Source of the DNA: Methanobacteriota archaeon
Lineage (GTDB): Archaea; Thermoplasmatota; Thermoplasmata; RBG-16-68-12; EA-27
Direction of reading: 5' to 3'
Length of the DNA: 16,433 bases
Assembly: GCA_016207545.1 (NCBI GenBank)
Contig: JACQPO010000144.1
Span: 1 to 16,433 of the forward strand
The translations under genes were made by a program, and so were the position numbers. This document shows positions 13,285 through 16,433 of the stretch, piece after piece (the first letter of the stretch is position 1; every line of letters begins with the position of its first letter). Below the pieces are notes generated by a model. The model was given only the letters and a program-made list of their open reading frames with translations, was not told where the DNA came from and ran no database searches.

Positions 13285-14364
13285 CTACATCCGCACGAAC
13301 GTCTCGAACCCCTGCACGATCCCGTATCCGTAGTGGTCGTCGTGGGGCAGCTGTTGGCCCTCGACAGGGAGCGCGGCGTCCATCAGGGCGCTCTTGAACG
13401 GCAAGATTGCGGACGGGTTGTGGCGGTAGAACACGTGGTCCTCAGGCTGGAGGAGGAGCGCGACGATGCCGGACACGAGGGCGGCCGCCGGGCTCGTCCC
13501 CAGAACGTACCCGTACCGCCCGTCGGTCAGCACGGTCGCGATCTCCACGCCCGGCGCGCCGACCTCCGGCTTCTTGTTCGGGTCCGTGCGGAAGACCCCG
13601 TTCCGGCCCGCAGAGGAGAACGACGCGACGACGCCCAGCCGATCCACGGCGCCGACCGCAATGACACGGGGGACCGACGCGGGACTCTCGACCTCGCCGT
13701 CGTCGTGCTGCCCGTCGTTCCCCGCCGCCGCGACGACGATAATCCCGCGGTCGAGGGCGCGGCCGACGGCGTCCTCCGTCGCGCTTCCCAGGAACGGATG
13801 GGCCCGCCCGCCGAACGACAAGGAAATCACGTGGGCCCCGTCGTCCGTGAAGTCCCCGTCGCCATCGGGGTCCATGCAAAACGTGACCGCGCTCGCGACC
13901 TGAGTGTCCCCGCCGCTCCCGGAGGACGAAATCGCCTTCACGACTATCAGGTTCGCGTTCGGCGCGACGCCTTTGAGCCGCCCGCGGGCGAAGATGATGC
14001 CCGCCATCGCGGTGCCGTGGCCTTCGTCGTCGTACGGCTCGGCCCCCCCGTTCACGAAGTCTCGCCATTGGACGAGCTTCGCGTTCTGGAACTCCGGGTG
14101 CGTCAGGTCGATGCCCGTGTCGACGATGCACACCGTGATCCCTGACCCGTCGAGCCCCCGCGCGTGCAAGTCCTTAATCTGGGTCATCTCGTACGCCCAC
14201 GACGACGGATCGATGTCCGTCCCCGTGACGAACCAAAACCCGAACGCCGCAAGGGCGACCGCGAGGGCGACCGCGATGGACACGAAGACGTACCGCCGTG
14301 GGCGCGGCGCACGCGGCGAGCGCGCCTCGAGAACGTCGGGAGGAGACGGGGGCACCAGGGCCAC
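13285..14364 (-). CDS. Membrane-anchored subtilisin-like serine protease (S8 family)
   Basis: A 359-residue protease with a cytoplasmic proline-rich, basic N-terminus (about 1-24), one hydrophobic helix (25-47, YVFVSIAVALAVALAAFGFW) and an outside catalytic domain. The triad is D82 in VDTGIDLTHPE, H116 in EGHGTAMAG and S291 in GTSPAAALVSG, with oxyanion N216 in AAAGNDG. The usual GTSMA reads GTSPA. No propeptide domain is evident between the helix and the catalytic core. A loop DPDGDGDFTDD (165-175) resembles a calcium-binding acidic loop. No signal-peptidase site is obvious, so the helix is probably a permanent anchor; the substrate is unknown. The GTG at 14364 places the helix near the N-terminus, and an AT-rich CGTTTTTCTC about 27 nt upstream suggests a leaderless message. 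Confidence 0.93.
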   Translation of the reverse strand: MALVPPSPPDVLEARSPRAPRPRRYVFVSIAVALAVALAAFGFWFVTGTDIDPSSWAYEMTQIKDLHARGLDGSGITVCIVDTGIDLTHPEFQNAKLVQWRDFVNGGAEPYDDEGHGTAMAGIIFARGRLKGVAPNANLIVVKAISSSGSGGDTQVASAVTFCMDPDGDGDFTDDGAHVISLSFGGRAHPFLGSATEDAVGRALDRGIIVVAAAGNDGQHDDGEVESPASVPRVIAVGAVDRLGVVASFSSAGRNGVFRTDPNKKPEVGAPGVEIATVLTDGRYGYVLGTSPAAALVSGIVALLLQPEDHVFYRHNPSAILPFKSALMDAALPVEGQQLPHDDHYGYGIVQGFETFVRM

Positions 14365-14385
14365 GCGACGTCAACCCAGGGGCGG

Positions 14386-14395
14386 GAGAAAAACG
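14386..14395 (-). promoter_or_regulatory. Weak candidate TATA element before the subtilisin gene
   Basis: CGTTTTTCTC on the minus strand about 27 nt before the GTG at 14364. The spacing fits a leaderless message, but the match to the archaeal consensus is poor. Confidence 0.25.
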
Positions 14396-14408
14396 TTCGC
14401 CCCACAGT

Positions 14409-14713
14409 TCAATGGTGGAGACCTTTCGTTCCCCAGAGGACCACCAAGATAATGAAGATGACCATGACGACGGTAATCACGGCCCGGTTGCGACGAGCAA
14501 CGCCCAGTCGGCCAGCTGGCCGCTGGCAGTTATGTCGATTCCCGCCGTCGCAATGCCTCCCATCACCACGTTGCTCCACAGCAGGCCAATCACGAACCCG
14601 AACGCGGTCCCCAGGAACGTGGCAATCGTCTTGCGCACCCTCGCAACGGAAGTTTTCGTTCCTCGGCCATGAGAATAGCCTGGGCGGGGAGCGGCCCCAG
14701 AAGTCTTGACCAC
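14409..14713 (-). pseudogene. Small two-helix membrane protein gene with broken frame
   Basis: Two minus-strand frames together look like one small membrane protein. The first carries VRKTIATFLGTAFGFVIGLL, a basic lead and a hydrophobic helix, then a linker ASGQLADWALLVATG, and stops at 14477 (TGA). The second, shifted by one base, continues without a break as AVITVVMVIFIILVVLWG and ends GLHH at 14409. Adding one base at the GGG run near 14483-14485 joins them. The overall pattern recalls the archaeal DUF5654 type (KTIAT helix, W, second helix), from memory only. The start is unsure: a GTG at 14713, or an ATG at 14670 (MAEERKLPL) in the third frame, which would need one more base at the GGG run near 14638-14640. 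The break may be a sequencing error, a true decayed gene or programmed frameshifting. It follows the KaiC-like gene by 8 nt or 51 nt. Confidence 0.5.
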
Positions 14714-14721
14714 TAGCTACG

Positions 14722-15501
14722 TTAATCTGTAGGAGGCGGTGGCGGAGGAAGGCCTTCCGCGAGGACGACGATTCCGCGATCGCCAATCTCTATCGGGTAG
14801 ATCATCTCCTCGTGCGCACTGCCCTTGAACTTCTCGATCGACACGAACCGCCGGATCCCCGATTCGTCCCGAACCCTGTGCAGGCGCACCTCGCCGCGCG
14901 CGAGGAACGATTCCGGCGGCACGTCGCGCTCCCCCGCGGTGTCTACCGCCAGCAGCGCGGTCACCTTCTCCTCCGTGAGGAATCGCATGAAGCTCTGCGT
15001 CGCGACCTCCTCTTCGAACTCCCGCATGCAGAAGTAGCGGAGTCCGGTCATGGAATCGATCGCGATTCGCTCGTACTCGTGGCGGCGGAAGAGGCTCTTG
15101 AGCAGCTGTTGCAGGGAGTGGATCGTGACCTCGTGGCTCTCGACCTCGGGCGTCTTCCGGATGGCCTCGGCCAAGTCGCGCATCTTCTCCGGCTCCTGCT
15201 CGTCGCTGATCTCCACGATCGGCGTCGGTTCGAACCGCCGGATATCCGAGTTCGCGTCGAGGACCTCGATGTCGCCGATGTCCCAGCGGAACGAGCGCAT
15301 GTTGTCCCGAATCTCGTTGGGCGGCTCGTCGAGCGCGACGAGCAAGACGCGTTCCCCGCCCGCGATCCCCTCGAGCAGGAACTGCGTGAGGAGCGTCGTC
15401 TTCCCCGTTCCCGGCGGCCCGGAGACGATGTACGGCCGGTTCGGGATGAGTCCGCCGTGGAGCATGCGGTCCAAGCCGGGGACGCCCGTCGGGATCCTCA
15501 T
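14722..15501 (-). CDS. Single-domain KaiC-family RecA-like ATPase
   Basis: A 259-residue KaiC-type ATPase. It begins RIPTGVPGLDRMLHGGL, the conserved KaiC opening, then the Walker A SGPPGTGKTT (27-36), the acidic pair in VALDEPPNEI (D58 E59, where circadian KaiC has EE), FRWDIGDIEVLDA, the Walker B IAIDSMTGLR (D149) and the late VSIEKFKGS. It has one ATPase domain, no second KaiC domain, and ends in a six-proline stretch. Archaeal KaiC-like proteins are hexameric or dimeric ATPases with signalling roles that are mostly unknown; no KaiA or KaiB gene is seen here. The ATG at 15501 overlaps the upstream paralogue's stop as ATGA and has GGGAGG before it, so the two are probably made together. Confidence 0.92.
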   Translation of the reverse strand: MRIPTGVPGLDRMLHGGLIPNRPYIVSGPPGTGKTTLLTQFLLEGIAGGERVLLVALDEPPNEIRDNMRSFRWDIGDIEVLDANSDIRRFEPTPIVEISDEQEPEKMRDLAEAIRKTPEVESHEVTIHSLQQLLKSLFRRHEYERIAIDSMTGLRYFCMREFEEEVATQSFMRFLTEEKVTALLAVDTAGERDVPPESFLARGEVRLHRVRDESGIRRFVSIEKFKGSAHEEMIYPIEIGDRGIVVLAEGLPPPPPPTD

Positions 15502-16433
15502 TTCGTCCTCCCTTTCGCGCGTTTGGCGGCTTCCTGAATCCGCAGCTCCTCCGCAAGCCGGGAGTTCGCCGCGAGGAGATGGCGGAGGGATTCGTCGTAC
15601 CGCTTCCGCTGCAGCGCGACGACCGCGCGCAGGAGGGCCGCTTCCGCCTCCTTCGTCTCCCCTTCCGCCGCGCGCACGGCTTCGAGCGCGGAGATGACGT
15701 CGTCCATCCGGCCGTTCACCTCCGCCGCCAACCGTTCCTCGAGGAACGACGCGCCGATCGTGCGGAGGAGCGGGCCCTTCGTCGCGACGGGCGTGTCCGG
15801 GTACACGATGATGCCGCGGCCGCCGATGACCATTGGACGAAGTTTCTCGTCGAACGACGTGCCGCGCATCCGCTCGATGGAGATGGCGCGGCGCACGACG
15901 TTCCCGTCGATCCACTTGTGCATCAGCATTTCCCCGCGCACCAACAGGGACTCCGGGTCGAGGGCGTCCGGGGCCGACGGGTTTGAGACAATAATTGTCG
16001 TCACCTCGAGCTCGGAGAGGAAGCGAAGGAACGATTGGACGAGGACGCGGGCCTCCTCGCCGCGGAGGGAGAACCGCCGGAGCGCCGTCATCGAGTCGAT
16101 CACGATGCGCGTGTACGCCTGCCCGCCGTCTTCGATCAGGTCCCGCCGCGCCTGCTTGATCATCTTCTGGACGGAGTGGATCGTGACCTCCATTGTCCGC
16201 AGCTGTGTACTTTTGCGGAGGTCGCGCACCTTTTCCATGTCTCGGACGTCGAGCGTCGTCCCGACGTCGATGACGTTCTTCTTTTTGTGCGCCCGGATGT
16301 CCGGGGTCGCGTCAAGCGTCGTCAGCTGGTCGAGGTTCCAGCCGAACGCCTCCATGTTCGACTTGATCTCGCTCGGCGGCTCGTCGAGAGCGACGAGCAT
16401 CGCCGACTCCCCCCGCTTCAGCCCGTCCAAGAG
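15498..16433 (-). CDS. KaiC-family ATPase with C-terminal helical tail, N-terminus cut by window edge
   Basis: The visible 311 residues start inside the ATPase domain, so Walker A lies beyond the edge. Seen are MLVALDEPPSEIKSNM with the DE pair, AFGWNLDQLTTLDATPDI, the Walker B IVIDSMTALRRFS, TIIVSNPS, and AISIERMRGTSFDEKLRPM, all paralleling the downstream paralogue. After the domain there is a tail of about 95 residues (15498-15785), helical and charged: LLRTIGASFLEERLAAEV, MDDVISALEAVRAAEG, then AEAALLRAVVALQRKRYDES and LRHLLAANSRLAEELRIQEA. The last pair recalls a tetratricopeptide-type helix hairpin. The downstream protein lacks such a tail. The stop overlaps the next ATG (ATGA). Role unknown; the tail could mediate partner binding or assembly. 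Confidence 0.9.
   Translation of the reverse strand, partial: LLDGLKRGESAMLVALDEPPSEIKSNMEAFGWNLDQLTTLDATPDIRAHKKKNVIDVGTTLDVRDMEKVRDLRKSTQLRTMEVTIHSVQKMIKQARRDLIEDGGQAYTRIVIDSMTALRRFSLRGEEARVLVQSFLRFLSELEVTTIIVSNPSAPDALDPESLLVRGEMLMHKWIDGNVVRRAISIERMRGTSFDEKLRPMVIGGRGIIVYPDTPVATKGPLLRTIGASFLEERLAAEVNGRMDDVISALEAVRAAEGETKEAEAALLRAVVALQRKRYDESLRHLLAANSRLAEELRIQEAAKRAKGRTK

Noticed and set aside
11821..14145. A 774-codon open frame on the plus strand antisense to ftsZ, pop5 and the subtilisin
   Set aside because: It is rich in R, D, H and V in the manner of a shadow frame in GC-rich DNA, shows no family motif, and covers three well-supported genes on the other strand including their promoters.
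1..16433. CRISPR arrays, insertion sequences, integrase or attachment sites next to the tRNA
   Set aside because: No regularly spaced repeats, transposase or integrase motifs were seen, and no repeat of the tRNA 3' end was noticed elsewhere in the window.

Overview
The window is archaeal DNA, high in GC, and most likely from a Thermoplasmata-like euryarchaeon. The evidence is an archaeal riboflavin gene set (separate RibL, and a RibC related to RibH), Cbf5, Rpb12/RpoP, eL43, the exosome genes Rrp4/Rrp41/Rrp42, SBDS, KEOPS Pcc1, prefoldin beta, RNase P Pop5, and a proteasome alpha subunit whose N-terminus closely resembles the Thermoplasma one. TATA-type promoters and a class II tRNA-Ser without encoded CCA agree with this. 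The lineage below Euryarchaeota is inference. Almost every gene lies on the minus strand; only one isomerase gene is on the plus strand. Both edges cut genes: ribH at the left and a KaiC-family gene at the right.

Layout, following minus-strand transcription from right to left. (1) 14409-16433: two overlapping KaiC-family ATPase genes (the first truncated by the window edge), then a small two-helix membrane protein whose reading frame is broken. (2) 13285-14364: a membrane-anchored subtilisin. (3) 12049-13167: ftsZ behind a clear TATA box. (4) 11686-11979: RNase P subunit Pop5. (5) 6865-11645: the proteasome-exosome superoperon psmA, SBDS, rrp4, rrp41, rrp42, eL43, rpoP, pcc1, prefoldin beta, with gaps of at most 8 nt or overlaps except for 74 nt before rrp4. 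(6) 3080-6815: a second tight run of an Oxa1/EMC3-type DUF106 membrane protein, CMP kinase, Cbf5, a Ste24-like M48 protease and an unrecognised 154-residue protein. It may have its own promoter or be read through from region 5. (7) 2953-3038: tRNA-Ser(GGA) with its own TATA box. (8) 1906-2928, plus strand: a phosphoglucose/phosphomannose isomerase-like SIS protein. (9) 1-1798: riboflavin/FAD genes ribB, ribL, ribC, ribH, each overlapping the next, divergent from the isomerase across a 107 nt region with candidate promoters and small palindromes.

The genes work together in a few themes. Regions 4-5 group RNA processing and decay (RNase P, exosome), ribosome maturation (SBDS, eL43), tRNA modification (Pcc1), transcription (RpoP) and protein folding and turnover (prefoldin, proteasome), the classic archaeal arrangement. 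Region 6 joins rRNA pseudouridylation, pyrimidine nucleotide supply and membrane-protein insertion and quality control. Region 9 makes riboflavin and FAD. The less ordinary parts are the KaiC pair with a helical tail on one partner, the broken small membrane gene beside it, the position of ftsZ and the subtilisin next to the superoperon, and the unrecognised protein at 3080-3544. No CRISPR array, insertion sequence or other mobile element was seen.
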